Source: Thaumarchaeota archaeon CSP1-1 (GTDB lineage Archaea > Thermoproteota > Nitrososphaeria > Nitrososphaerales > Nitrosopumilaceae). Taken from it: DNA of 64,000 nucleotides. The notes beneath the pieces are model-generated. The model had not been told where the DNA came from, did no database searches, and saw only the letters and a list, made by a program, of their open reading frames with translations. Every line of letters starts with the position of its first letter. Positions within the stretch are counted from its first letter, which is position 1. Location: NCBI GenBank assembly GCA_001443365.1, contig LDXL01000007.1, positions 62,001 to 126,000 of the forward strand, written 5' to 3'. The position numbers and the translations under genes are program-made. Positions 24,614 through 33,747 of this stretch are shown in pieces.

Positions 24614-26041
24614 ATGGAAAAAGATGTAGTTTTTGCTATTAATTATGCCTTAAACAAGGGTTTTCAAATTCACCCAGATGCGTTAAAAATACTAGAACGA
24701 GTAGATGTTAATGAATTAGAACGAGTCATTAAAGAGATAGTTCAAGAAAAATCTAAACAAAAATTATTTTTAATAAATCAGGATGATTTGGAAGTATTTC
24801 TTGGTCTTAAAGACGATGAAAAATTAGAAAGTGAATATCGTGTATTAAGTGATCCATCTTCAAAAATAACCTCTGCTGAAGGAGTAGAAGGATATGGTAC
24901 TCTTTTTGCAAGTCGATTTTCAAAATTAAAAAAAATTATTTCAAATCGTCCCGAGGCTAAGATGCTCAAAACCATATCTTCAGCAGTTTCTGCGAAATCA
25001 AATGATGATATGTATATTTGTGGTCTTCTTTCGGAGCGCAGAGTAGAAAGAAATATCACCAAACTAATAATTGATGATCCCACTGGGTCTATAGAAACAA
25101 TTGTGTTTGATAAAGATCTACAAAAAACAGCTGCTGCTTTACTTACAGATCAGTTTGTGATGGAGAGAATTAGTTTTGGGAAAAATGGTGGGTTTATTGT
25201 AAAAGATATTATTATTCCAGATATTCCCGAACATATCCCTAACCGTTCTAAAACAGAAACATGTGCTGCTTTTCTTTCTGATCTTCATATTGGCAGTATG
25301 TATTTTATGGAAAAGGAATTAAATGATTTTATTTCATGGCTTTCTAGTCCTGATCCCATAGCAAGAAAAATCCGTTTTGTTTTGATTTGTGGAGATGTAG
25401 TAGATGGGGTGGGAATTTATCCTAATCAAGATAAAGAATTAGATTTTGTTGATATTCATGAACAGCTTAAAAAAACTGCAGAGTTGTTAAGTAAAATTCC
25501 TCAGCATATCAAAGTCTTCGTTACACCAGGAAACCATGATCCTGGTAGACGAGCTTTACCTCAACCCGCCATACCAGAAATTTATAATTCTGATTTATGG
25601 AATCAAAAAAATGTTTCTATGTTAGGAAACCCCGCTATGGTATCTCTAAACGGAGTTAAAGTCCTGATGTTTCATGGTCAAAGTATAGATGATGTGGTAA
25701 GAACTACACCTGGATTGAGTTATGATAAACCTGCACAAGTGATGCGATATTTGCTTCAGGCAAGACACCTAAGTCCGATTTATGGTTCACAGACACCACT
25801 TGCTCCTGAACTTGATGATATGATGATAATTGATGAGGTGCCAGACATATTTCATTCTGGTCATGTTCATGTTGTTGATTTGGATTTGTATAGAGGAATT
25901 TTGATATTAAATTCTGGAGCTTGGCAACATCAAACTCCATTTCAAGCAGGGGTAGGCATAACACCAACTCCTGGTATGGCAGTAATTGTGAATTTGAAAA
26001 CCTTTAAGGTTTATACAAAAGATTTTACTTCAAAAGATTAG
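24614..26041 (+). CDS. polB: DNA polymerase D (PolD) small subunit DP1, proofreading exonuclease
   Basis: The regulatory/3'-5' exonuclease subunit of the archaeal replicative polymerase PolD. 475 residues. The C-terminal calcineurin-like phosphoesterase motifs are intact: DLHIGS, GDVVDGVG, PGNHDPGRRALPQP, and SGHVHVVD. An OB fold precedes them (VERNITKLIIDDPTGSIETI). The start ATG 24614 is favoured over in-frame TTG 24608 and GTG 24611 because TTTAATTAA is centred 26 bp upstream. The large subunit is at 30343. It converges with orc1/cdc6, leaving 6 bp. Confidence 0.94.
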   Translation: MEKDVVFAINYALNKGFQIHPDALKILERVDVNELERVIKEIVQEKSKQKLFLINQDDLEVFLGLKDDEKLESEYRVLSDPSSKITSAEGVEGYGTLFASRFSKLKKIISNRPEAKMLKTISSAVSAKSNDDMYICGLLSERRVERNITKLIIDDPTGSIETIVFDKDLQKTAAALLTDQFVMERISFGKNGGFIVKDIIIPDIPEHIPNRSKTETCAAFLSDLHIGSMYFMEKELNDFISWLSSPDPIARKIRFVLICGDVVDGVGIYPNQDKELDFVDIHEQLKKTAELLSKIPQHIKVFVTPGNHDPGRRALPQPAIPEIYNSDLWNQKNVSMLGNPAMVSLNGVKVLMFHGQSIDDVVRTTPGLSYDKPAQVMRYLLQARHLSPIYGSQTPLAPELDDMMIIDEVPDIFHSGHVHVVDLDLYRGILILNSGAWQHQTPFQAGVGITPTPGMAVIVNLKTFKVYTKDFTSKD

Positions 26042-26047
26042 AATTTT

Positions 26048-27262
26048 TTATAGTATATCTTCGAAGGTTAAATCGTCTTTAAAGGTCTCTTTTATTGTAT
26101 TTGGAGAGATGGTAAGTTTGTATTTTTTAGTTCGTCCATGTATTCCTTGATGAATTATTCTTCCTGTGATAAGTCCAGATAATTCAATTTCGCTAAGCAT
26201 TTGTGTAACTCGTCTTTGAGTTAACTCTTGTTGTCTAACTGTCTTACAGAGAGTTTTGTAGGCTGTGTAAATCCCCCCTGTTGATAATTCTGATGTTTTC
26301 ATTACTGCAATGATTAATATTTTTTCATGGAGTGGGTAAGACTGAAGAGATGTTACCTCTTTATTTTCCTCAATTTTTTGTCCAGCCATTCGAATATGAT
26401 CTTCGTTAATCGATGTTTTTTGTTCCCTTTCTGCTATTTCACTAGCCACACGTAATAGATCAATTGCCCTTCTTGCATCGCCGTGTTCTCTTCCTGCCAT
26501 AGCAGAACATAGGTTCAAAGCCGCTTCTTCTATAGCATTTTTAACTAAGGCTTGTTCAATTCTGCCTTCAAGGATTTTTCGGATTTGTTCAACAGAGTAA
26601 TTTGTAAAAACAATCTCCTCTTCACCTAAAGAGCTTAGAACTCTTGGGTCTAATCTTTCTTTGAAAGTAAGATCATTTGATATGCCTACTAGTGTAAGTG
26701 ATCCTTGTGTTAAGCGCTCGTTTGCTCTGGTTAATTGGTATAGAATATCCTTACCTGTTTTTGAGATTAAATGTGCTAAGTAATCAATTTCGTCAATTAC
26801 AAATACGGCGTTTAGTTGGTTACTGTCTATAATCTTCAATAATCTTTTGAATACTTCACTAATTGCAAGACCTGTTGATGGGAGTTCTTTTTCGTTAAGT
26901 CCAAGCTGTCTACCAAAACTTACCAATAGTCCATAAAGGGTAGTTTCTTCTTTGGAGTTCGCATAAATTAATTTAATTGGGAATTTAGATTTTTCTACCC
27001 TTGATTGAATTTTTGATAGAATTTTTTTAACAACAAGAGTTTTGCCGGTTCCTGGTTTACCATATACCAAAAGATTAGACGGCCTTGAATGTTTTAGAAT
27101 TGGAATTAATGATTGAGTAACTTGTTCTTGTTCAGAATCTCGATGTAAAATTGTGTCTGGCATGTATGTATAATGTAAAATATCCCTATTTTTGATTAGG
27201 GTAATGCCATTTTCTGCGGCATCTAACATCCTTTCTACTGGATCCAAAGTCATTATACTCAT
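26048..27262 (-). CDS. cdc6: Origin recognition initiator Orc1/Cdc6
   Basis: AAA+ initiator that binds origin recognition boxes and loads MCM helicase. 404 residues. Walker A is GKPGTGKTLVVKK, Walker B VFVIDEIDYLA, and sensor 1 SLTLVGISNDLTF. The C-terminal winged-helix domain spans about residues 300-395 (AYKTLCKTVRQQELTQRRVTQML; GLITGRIIHQGIHGRTKKYKL). The upstream 558 bp are noncoding and hold ORB-like repeats, the usual position for an archaeal origin next to its initiator gene. Confidence 0.95.
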   Translation of the reverse strand: MSIMTLDPVERMLDAAENGITLIKNRDILHYTYMPDTILHRDSEQEQVTQSLIPILKHSRPSNLLVYGKPGTGKTLVVKKILSKIQSRVEKSKFPIKLIYANSKEETTLYGLLVSFGRQLGLNEKELPSTGLAISEVFKRLLKIIDSNQLNAVFVIDEIDYLAHLISKTGKDILYQLTRANERLTQGSLTLVGISNDLTFKERLDPRVLSSLGEEEIVFTNYSVEQIRKILEGRIEQALVKNAIEEAALNLCSAMAGREHGDARRAIDLLRVASEIAEREQKTSINEDHIRMAGQKIEENKEVTSLQSYPLHEKILIIAVMKTSELSTGGIYTAYKTLCKTVRQQELTQRRVTQMLSEIELSGLITGRIIHQGIHGRTKKYKLTISPNTIKETFKDDLTFEDIL

Positions 27263-27370
27263 ATTCGAGATCAGTTTGGATCGTCCTTTTACACTTCAAT
27301 AGATCCTAGCATAATTTTTTACAAGTAGGATCGTTCTAGTTGACTAGGCAGATCGTTTGTAATCGAGTTG

Positions 27371-27392
27371 CCTCACACACCTTCTTTTCTTC
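27371..27392 (-). repeat. ORB-like element 1
   Basis: Minus strand GAAAAGAAGGTGTGTGAGG resembles the right half of element 2 (GGAAATATTGGTGTGTG) in inverted orientation. It bounds the AT-rich tract on the left. Confidence 0.45.
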
Positions 27393-27489
27393 TCAATTTT
27401 AAATTATGATATCCAAAAAAGAAATAAAAAATTAATAAAATATAGTTAGTATGTAGTATTTTTTTAAAAAAAATTTTTGAATAAAAAAA

Positions 27490-27512
27490 CAGTGGAAATA
27501 TTGGTGTGTGTG
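27490..27512 (+). repeat. ORB-like element 2
   Basis: Plus strand CAGTGGAAATATTGGTGTGT; the CAGTGGAAA core matches the mini-ORB core known from archaeal origins (CCAGTGGAAAC). It bounds the AT-rich tract on the right. Confidence 0.55.
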
Positions 27513-27575
27513 TTTTACACCGTTGTTAACAGAAAGTTAAGTTAGTGTTAAGAAAAACCAAAATAGAGTAAATTT

Positions 27576-27598
27576 GACCCCTAAATTTCCTATCCAGG
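27576..27598 (-). repeat. ORB-like element 3
   Basis: Minus strand CCTGGATAGGAAATTTAGGG, then GTC. Same pattern as element 4, 62 bp away, with the G-run that follows the core in archaeal ORBs. Confidence 0.6.
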
Positions 27599-27637
27599 CG
27601 TGAAGATACGAGTTAACAATGTTAATATCTTAATTCT

Positions 27638-27660
27638 AACCCCTTTATTTCCACTCCAGG
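27638..27660 (-). repeat. ORB-like element 4
   Basis: Minus strand CCTGGAGTGGAAATAAAGGG, then GTT. It is the closest match to the archaeal ORB form (CCAGTGGAAAC then a G-rich run). Confidence 0.65.
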
Positions 27661-27820
27661 CATAGATTGTATTATTCAATAACTAAAAATAAAAAAAACA
27701 TGTTAACGAATCAAATTATCATAAGCGTGAGTTAGGCAGTTAACCTTAACAAACCATTTTGTTAACAAATATCAGCGGATCCCTTCAATTGTTAACAAAT
27801 TTCTCGAATGTAACACAATC

Positions 27821-28210
27821 ATGACTAGTAAACGAATTAGAATAGATATAGAAGATGCTGAGGGTGCTAATTACAACCTAAACCTAACCGGTAATATTAC
27901 CAGAGAAAAAGTGCTTAAAGCCTTTGAATTCCTAGATTTAATGAATATTGAAGATGCTCCAGATTCACCCCAACTAGACTCAATTGGAGCAAAAATCTGG
28001 CATATAGTAGACAAATTCTTCCCAATGGGTAAATTTACCTCCTCCACTATATTAGAAAAATATGAGGATGAGTATAACGAACCCATAAAACTCAGTATAA
28101 TTTCGACTTATCTCTCACGTTTTACAGAAAAAGGGAAGATTGAAAGGGCTAGAACTGGCCGAGAATGGACATACCAAAGCATAAAAATCTCTCAAAAACG
28201 TCCAACTTAA
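27821..28210 (+). CDS. Origin-adjacent winged-helix-type protein, function unknown
   Basis: 129 residues, acidic N-terminal half, and a C-terminal winged-helix-like region (SSTILEKYEDEYNEPIKLSI and YLSRFTEKGKIERARTGREW), with the basic wing at the end. No known family is recognised. It starts right next to the GTTAAC cluster and opposite the cdc6 gene across the origin, so it might act at the origin or regulate itself. This is inference from location. It overlaps the convergent AbrB-type gene by 4 bp. Confidence 0.65.
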   Translation: MTSKRIRIDIEDAEGANYNLNLTGNITREKVLKAFEFLDLMNIEDAPDSPQLDSIGAKIWHIVDKFFPMGKFTSSTILEKYEDEYNEPIKLSIISTYLSRFTEKGKIERARTGREWTYQSIKISQKRPT

Positions 28211-28365
28211 GATATTATAGCCTTCTTAATTACCAAATGATCCCCTTCTAAAAGGATCTTAACATAATCACCTTTTTGCATTTCAAGATATTTTCTGAAT
28301 TGTTTAGGGATAGAAACTGTACCCCCAGAGGTTATTTTTACTAATTCCTCATTTTCTATACTCAT
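28207..28365 (-). CDS. AbrB/SpoVT-type DNA-binding protein, 52 residues
   Basis: Short swapped-hairpin DNA-binding protein. The sequence begins MSIENEELVKITSGGTVSIP and continues KQFRKYLEMQKGDYVKILLE, matching the AbrB/MazE pattern (V.I.SGGTVSIPK.FR..L....GD.V.I). Such dimers regulate transcription or act as antitoxins; no toxin gene lies nearby. The upstream 80 bp are extremely AT-rich, with several TATA-like tracts. Confidence 0.8.
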   Translation of the reverse strand: MSIENEELVKITSGGTVSIPKQFRKYLEMQKGDYVKILLEGDHLVIKKAIIS

Positions 28366-28445
28366 AAATAATTTATATATTTATAATATATATATTTTAA
28401 TATATTTAATATTTATTAAATTATAATGATTTTTGATGATTTAAT

Positions 28446-29024
28446 CTAAACTGTTGTATTTTGTAAATATTCGAAAATACCAAGCTTGGCCTTTCCCTTA
28501 TCTGTAATAGAATAGGTGAATGGTTTGGTCCTCATATCCCTTTCCACATATCCTTCTTGGTATAATTTTTTCATTAATCTTGAAGTATGTTCTCTAGATC
28601 TCTGTGATACATTCTGGATGTCACGTGACGTCATTGACTTATCTGTGATTAACCCTAAAACAAAATCGATTGTATTGTTATAATCCATAATTGGTACTTG
28701 TCGTGGCTTTGGAATAGGGCGTTTTGGTTTGGGCTCCGAATATTCCTCATAATTTCGAATTTTTTCTACAACCTGGCCAAAATCCTTAATCTCATTTGAA
28801 TTAACTCCTTCACTACCAATTTCTAACGAATCTAGTCTTATTTTCATATCAATTAACTGCCTTTCATAAAATTCTAAACGGTCATACGAAGAGACATCAA
28901 ACCTTTCTTGCCGTTTTATGGATGGTTTAATTTTATAGATTGTATAAAGGACAAACAAACCCACAAAAAATGCTGCAATAACTCCTAGAATAATCTCAGG
29001 ATCAGGAATTTCTACTAACATCAC
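28446..29024 (-). CDS. Membrane-anchored winged-helix protein
   Basis: 192 residues. An N-terminal membrane helix (IILGVIAAFFVGLFVLYTIY, about 11-30) is followed by a helical, charged linker (about 45-110) and a C-terminal winged-helix domain similar to PadR/MarR-type (DFVLGLITDKSMTSRDIQ, LMKKLYQEGYVERDMRTKPF). The DNA-binding end is cytosolic. No known partner. The position near the origin is notable but no function can be assigned. Confidence 0.72.
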   Translation of the reverse strand: MMLVEIPDPEIILGVIAAFFVGLFVLYTIYKIKPSIKRQERFDVSSYDRLEFYERQLIDMKIRLDSLEIGSEGVNSNEIKDFGQVVEKIRNYEEYSEPKPKRPIPKPRQVPIMDYNNTIDFVLGLITDKSMTSRDIQNVSQRSREHTSRLMKKLYQEGYVERDMRTKPFTYSITDKGKAKLGIFEYLQNTTV

Positions 29025-29147
29025 ATGTTACAACATTAATTTGTGATTTATCGTGATAGAACAACATAATTTCACACTTTGCATCAACTCGAATATCATA
29101 TATCAAATCACAAACAAAAACAAAAAACCAAAAAATCATTCCTAATA

Positions 29148-29510
29148 TCACATTCCAACAATTTGACGAATTGCCTTATCCATCACATCAATGATTTGTT
29201 CCTCTCTTTCTGGAAAAACATCACTATCTTGTATCACAGAAATCTGTTCAGAAAGACGAGATATCACATCCATATCATCAGGTAGAATTACGCCTAAGCC
29301 TCGAAACAAAATTATTGAATAATAAAGACCGATTAACTTATTCCTAGATTGACTAACCTGCCTGAAATATGCCCCTTTGGAAATACCAAACTCAATTTCA
29401 ACTAAATTCTTATGATTTAAAATAATTTCAACTTGTCTTTCAGTAAATAATGATTTTTTGATAATTTGATGAAGAATATTATTAAAATTACGTTGCTCAA
29501 ACCCAGCCAT
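29148..29510 (-). CDS. Small helical protein near the origin, function unknown
   Basis: 120 residues. Sequence includes a helix-turn-helix-like stretch (SLFTERQVEIILNHKNLVEI) and a second helix set (ISKGAYFRQVSQSRNKLIGL). There is no recognised family. It might bind DNA, but that is inference. It sits between the membrane winged-helix gene and the divergent GGGP synthase gene. Confidence 0.6.
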   Translation of the reverse strand: MAGFEQRNFNNILHQIIKKSLFTERQVEIILNHKNLVEIEFGISKGAYFRQVSQSRNKLIGLYYSIILFRGLGVILPDDMDVISRLSEQISVIQDSDVFPEREEQIIDVMDKAIRQIVGM

Positions 29511-29578
29511 AGCTATACAGATCTGTATATTAGTCTAACAATTAAACTTTAAAACGTTAAGCATGAACAACGGTGGTT

Positions 29579-30334
29579 ATGACAGGGCACGTTGAAACAT
29601 ATCTAAAATCCCAATTAAAGAAACAGAAAACAGCATTACTCTTCGTTCTTATTGATTCAGAAGTTTCTAACATTAATTCTTCAGTTAAACTTGCAAAGGA
29701 TGTAGAAAGAATAGGCGCCTCAGCAATTTTAGTAGGAGGCTCTTCTGTAACTGATCAAATTGAACTGGCTGAGGTTGTAAAAAATTTAAAAAAAGCCGTT
29801 AAAATTCCAAAAATTCTATTCCCAGGAAATATAACAGGTGTGGTTCCACAAGCTGATGCAATCCTCTTTAGTTCTCTACTAAATTCTGAAAATCCATATT
29901 TTATTTCCCAAGCTCAGGCACTGGGAGCTCCCAACGTTCTAAAATATGGATTAGAACCTCTTCCGACAGCATATTTAGTAATAGGTGAGGGAACCTCCAC
30001 TTGGTTTGTTGGTTCTGCAAGGGGGATTCCATTTGATAAACCAAAAATTGCAGCAGCCTATTCACTAGCAGCTCAATTTCTTGGGATGCGTTTTGTATAC
30101 CTTGAAGCAGGTTCAGGGGCGGCTTCTAGTGTGAAACCTGAAATGGTAAGAATGGTTCGTGAAGTCTTCAAAGGCTTTCTAATTGTAGGAGGAGGTATAA
30201 GAGATCCTATAACAGCAAAAAAAATTGTTAGTGCAGGCGCAGACGCTATTGTAATTGGTACTTTATTAGAAAAAAATAACAGTCTAAAAAATTTCACCGC
30301 AATAGCCAAAGCCATTAGAACCATAAAGAAGTAA
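29579..30334 (+). CDS. Geranylgeranylglyceryl phosphate synthase
   Basis: Makes the first ether bond of archaeal membrane lipids from geranylgeranyl-PP and glycerol-1-phosphate. TIM-barrel of 251 residues. Family signatures are LFVLIDSEVSN, ILVGGSSVTD, LFPGNITGVVPQADAILF, YLEAGSGAASSV and GFLIVGGGIRDPITA. ATG 29579 is preferred over the in-frame GTG 29573 because TTTAAAACG is centred about 27 bp upstream. The PolD large subunit follows 8 bp downstream, an operon. Confidence 0.92.
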   Translation: MTGHVETYLKSQLKKQKTALLFVLIDSEVSNINSSVKLAKDVERIGASAILVGGSSVTDQIELAEVVKNLKKAVKIPKILFPGNITGVVPQADAILFSSLLNSENPYFISQAQALGAPNVLKYGLEPLPTAYLVIGEGTSTWFVGSARGIPFDKPKIAAAYSLAAQFLGMRFVYLEAGSGAASSVKPEMVRMVREVFKGFLIVGGGIRDPITAKKIVSAGADAIVIGTLLEKNNSLKNFTAIAKAIRTIKK

Positions 30335-30342
30335 GATATTAC

Positions 30343-33300
30343 ATGTCAGACAACACTGCAATTAACAGAATTAAGGACGTCCTTATGCCTGATTATTATT
30401 TTGATTATTATAACGATATTTCAAAAAATACATTTGATATTTTTGAAAAGGCCGCAGCAGCAAAATCAACATTAGTTGATTCCTCGGCAATAGTCGAACC
30501 AAAAATAGCATTTGATTTAGCAGATAGGGTAGCTAAAATGCATGACATCGATATAGCTGAGCCTCTACGTGAGTTACTAAAAACAAACGGAAAGGAATTA
30601 TCAGCTCTAATTTTTTCAAAAGAGATTGCCTTGGGGAAATATCTACCTTCAAATGCTAAACTTGAAGATAGATTAGATTTAGCTGTAAGAGTAGGTTTAG
30701 CAATCGTAACTGAAGGCGTTACAATTGCTCCTTTGCAAGGAATAAGCAAGGTGAAAATTAAGAAAAATAAAGATGGTTCCGAATATCTATCAGTTTCAAT
30801 TGCAGGACCAATGAGATCTGCAGGAGGAACCGAATCAGCTGTTACAATGTTAATAGCAGATCATGTACGAAAAGCTGCTGGTTTAGCAAAATACCAAGCA
30901 AATTCTTTTGATGACGAGACAGGTAGATTTATTGAAGAACTTCGAGTATATGAGAGAGAAGCACAAGGAAGTTTTCAATTTCATGTTTTAGACGATGATG
31001 TAACAACAGTAATTTCCAATCTTCCTGTGGAGCTCGATGGTGTAGATACTGATCCATATGAAGTAGTTAACCATAGAAATATGGCGCGAATTAATACCGA
31101 TAGAGTCAGGGGGGGAGCTTTACGCGTTCTTAATGATGGACTTATTGGTAGATCAAAGAAGCTTCTAAAACGAATTGAGCTTTACAACCTAGATGGTTGG
31201 CAATGGCTCAATGATCTAAAAGGAGCTATTCAAACAGGTGAACTAGAAGACGCAGCAACAAAAAGGATGAGGGAAGTCATCACTGGAAGATCGGTTTTGT
31301 CAATGCCAAACAGGGTTGGTGGTTTTCGACTACGTTATGGAAGAGCATGCAACACTGGATTTGCTGCAGTTGGGATTCATCCTGTAGTAGCTGAAATTTT
31401 AGATCATACTATTACGGTTGGAACTCAAATCAAACTTGATTATCCAAGTAAAGGAGCCACTATTGCCTTTGTAGATTCGATTGAAACTCCCATTGTACGA
31501 CTTAAAAACGGAAATGTAGAAAAAATTAGCGATACAAAACACGGAATAAAAATTAAAAACCAAATTGAAAAAATTCTTCATCTTGGCGACATTTTAATTT
31601 CTTTTGGGGATTTTTTAGAAAACAATGCACAGCTTGTACCTACAGGCTATGTTGAAGAAATTTGGATAGAAGAACTCCGCGAAAAACTTTCTAAATACGA
31701 ACCAGAAAAAAATCAAAGCCCATTTGTAGAATTTCTTACAAAAACACCTTCTTTTGATGAAGCCATAACTCTTTCACTAAATTTTCTAATACCATTACAT
31801 CCCAAATATCTCTATTTTTGGGATCTAATTTCAATTAAAGAATTAAAAGAAATTTTACAACCTTTAGAGATCGGCGAATCATCAATTCTATATTCAAAAA
31901 ATCAAAAAAATATTTTAGAAAAACTTGGTGTGCCCCACGAAGCTTCAAGCGATTCAATTTTGCTAAAAGAAACAGAAGCTAAAATTTTCTATAATTTACT
32001 TTTCAGAAAACCAATCAAAATTGACGATTCTAAATCTGTTACTAAAATAATATCAGAAACTTCTGGAATAAAGATTAGTCCAAAATATTCGACATCAGTT
32101 GGTGTTAGAATAGGAAGACCAGAAAAAGCTGCTCCAAGGCAAATGAAACCCCCAGTTCATACACTATTTCCAATAGGAGATAAAGGCGGTCCTACACGAG
32201 ATTTACTAAAAGCTTCACACATTGAGAAATTTTTCACAAACATCCACAACCGAATTTGTAACACATGTAATGAACTTTCAATTAGTATAATCTGCCAAAA
32301 ATGTAAGAGTAAGACCTCAATCATCTACAATTGTCGTATTTGTAGAGCAAAATTAGATTCATCTTTCTGTCCAAAATGTAAAAAGGAAGCTTCTTCACAC
32401 TCCTACCAACTTTTTCCATTAAAAAATAAACTATTGATGGCACAAGAAAAAATTGGGATTCGTGCAAATGAGCCGTTCAAAGGAGTTAAAGAATTAATTA
32501 ATCAGGAAAAAATTGCTGAACCTCTAGAAAAAGGTCTGATTAGACAAAGTTTAGGCTTAACTGTATTCAAAGACGGGACAGTAAGATTTGATGCGACAAA
32601 TTCTCCACTTACTCACTTTAAACCCTCCTGGATTGGAACTTCAATTGAAAAACTCAAAAAACTTGGTTACACACATGATGCAAAAGAAATTCCTCTTACT
32701 AACACTGATCAGATTATTGAGCTTAGAATGCAAGATGTTATCATACCATATGAGAGTGCAAAATATCTCATAAATGTATGTAAATACATTGACATTCAAT
32801 TAGAGAAATTTTATGGGAAGACAGCATTTTACAATGTAAAGAACATAGATGATCTTGTTGGTCACTTAATTTTAGGTCTAGCTCCTCACACATCAGTTGG
32901 AATTGTTGGAAGAATAATTGGTTTTGCAGAGACAAACGTTTGTTTTGCCACACCAATCTGGCATTCAGCAAAAAGACGTGATGCAGATGGTGACGCTGAT
33001 TCCATAATGTTATTGATGGATAGTTTACTGAACTTTTCAAGGCAATTTCTTTCAGATAAAATAGGAGGGCTTATGGATGCCCCCCTTCTCATACAACCAT
33101 CTGTACTTCCACATGAATCCCAACCTCAAGCACATAACTTTGAAGTAATGAAAAGACTGCCACTTTCATTTTTTGATGCTACTCTTCAAAAACAGAAGGC
33201 AGCCGATATAACCAGTATCGAGACAGTTAAATCAAGACTTGAAACTATAGCAGCATTTTATGGATATGAATTCACACATGCTACTACTACTCTTACTACA

Positions 33301-33732
33301 TCAAGATCAAGAAGTGCATACTCTACACTTGGTTCAATGCTTGATAAGCTAGATATGCAAATACGAAATGCAGATCTTATTAGTGCAGTTGACACAACCG
33401 AAACAGTATCTTATGTCATTACAACTCATCTTGTTCCAGACATTATGGGAAACCTTCGAGCTTACGGACGACAGAGCTTTAGATGCACTGCATGTGGTCA
33501 AAGCTATAGAAGAATACCTCTTATGCGACACTGTTCATGTGGAAACCAACTAATTCAAACAATCACCAGAGCATCAGTTGAAAAATATCTAAAACTTGCC
33601 AAAAGACTTGTAGAAAAATACGATGTTGGCATTTATCTTAAGGAAAGAATTTACTCCTTATCAGACGAGATTGATTTAGTGTTTGGGAAGAGTAAGGGGG
33701 ATCAATCACTCCTTACTGATTATGTAAAATAA
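30343..33732 (+). CDS. polC: DNA polymerase D (PolD) large subunit DP2, catalytic
   Basis: Catalytic subunit of the archaeal two-barrel polymerase PolD, 1129 residues, without an intein. The catalytic acidic motif is RDADGDADSIMLL near residue 884, as in the RNA-polymerase-like active site. Upstream, GPMRSAGGTESAVTMLI and the GRPEKAAPRQMKPPVHTLF patch are typical. Zinc ribbons are seen as CNTCNELSISIICQKC and the CTACGQSYRRIPLMRHCSC region near the C terminus. Pairs with DP1 at 24614. Follows GGGP synthase in an operon. Confidence 0.96.
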   Translation: MSDNTAINRIKDVLMPDYYFDYYNDISKNTFDIFEKAAAAKSTLVDSSAIVEPKIAFDLADRVAKMHDIDIAEPLRELLKTNGKELSALIFSKEIALGKYLPSNAKLEDRLDLAVRVGLAIVTEGVTIAPLQGISKVKIKKNKDGSEYLSVSIAGPMRSAGGTESAVTMLIADHVRKAAGLAKYQANSFDDETGRFIEELRVYEREAQGSFQFHVLDDDVTTVISNLPVELDGVDTDPYEVVNHRNMARINTDRVRGGALRVLNDGLIGRSKKLLKRIELYNLDGWQWLNDLKGAIQTGELEDAATKRMREVITGRSVLSMPNRVGGFRLRYGRACNTGFAAVGIHPVVAEILDHTITVGTQIKLDYPSKGATIAFVDSIETPIVRLKNGNVEKISDTKHGIKIKNQIEKILHLGDILISFGDFLENNAQLVPTGYVEEIWIEELREKLSKYEPEKNQSPFVEFLTKTPSFDEAITLSLNFLIPLHPKYLYFWDLISIKELKEILQPLEIGESSILYSKNQKNILEKLGVPHEASSDSILLKETEAKIFYNLLFRKPIKIDDSKSVTKIISETSGIKISPKYSTSVGVRIGRPEKAAPRQMKPPVHTLFPIGDKGGPTRDLLKASHIEKFFTNIHNRICNTCNELSISIICQKCKSKTSIIYNCRICRAKLDSSFCPKCKKEASSHSYQLFPLKNKLLMAQEKIGIRANEPFKGVKELINQEKIAEPLEKGLIRQSLGLTVFKDGTVRFDATNSPLTHFKPSWIGTSIEKLKKLGYTHDAKEIPLTNTDQIIELRMQDVIIPYESAKYLINVCKYIDIQLEKFYGKTAFYNVKNIDDLVGHLILGLAPHTSVGIVGRIIGFAETNVCFATPIWHSAKRRDADGDADSIMLLMDSLLNFSRQFLSDKIGGLMDAPLLIQPSVLPHESQPQAHNFEVMKRLPLSFFDATLQKQKAADITSIETVKSRLETIAAFYGYEFTHATTTLTTSRSRSAYSTLGSMLDKLDMQIRNADLISAVDTTETVSYVITTHLVPDIMGNLRAYGRQSFRCTACGQSYRRIPLMRHCSCGNQLIQTITRASVEKYLKLAKRLVEKYDVGIYLKERIYSLSDEIDLVFGKSKGDQSLLTDYVK

Positions 33733-33747
33733 CCAAGATTTTCCACG

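Larger units (their letters stand above)
27525..27796. repeat. Six GTTAAC palindromes
   Basis: GTTAAC at 27525, 27612, 27702, 27739, 27761 and 27791. The last two extend to TTGTTAACAAAT. Six hits of one 6-mer in 272 bp is far above chance. They could be binding sites of the winged-helix protein that starts at 27821 or of an origin-binding factor. Confidence 0.6.
27263..27820. other. Candidate replication origin (oriC) between cdc6 and a winged-helix gene
   Basis: A 558-bp noncoding region. It contains four ORB-like elements: an inverted pair facing across an almost pure A/T tract (about 27393-27489, likely the unwinding element), and two in tandem further right. It also has six GTTAAC palindromes. 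The position directly upstream of cdc6 is typical for archaeal origins. No coding frame of note is found within. Strand-specific skew was not computed. Confidence 0.72.

Noticed and set aside
28366-28445. The A/T-only stretch as a second origin unwinding element
   Set aside because: It is the promoter region of the AbrB-type gene and has no ORB-like elements beside it.
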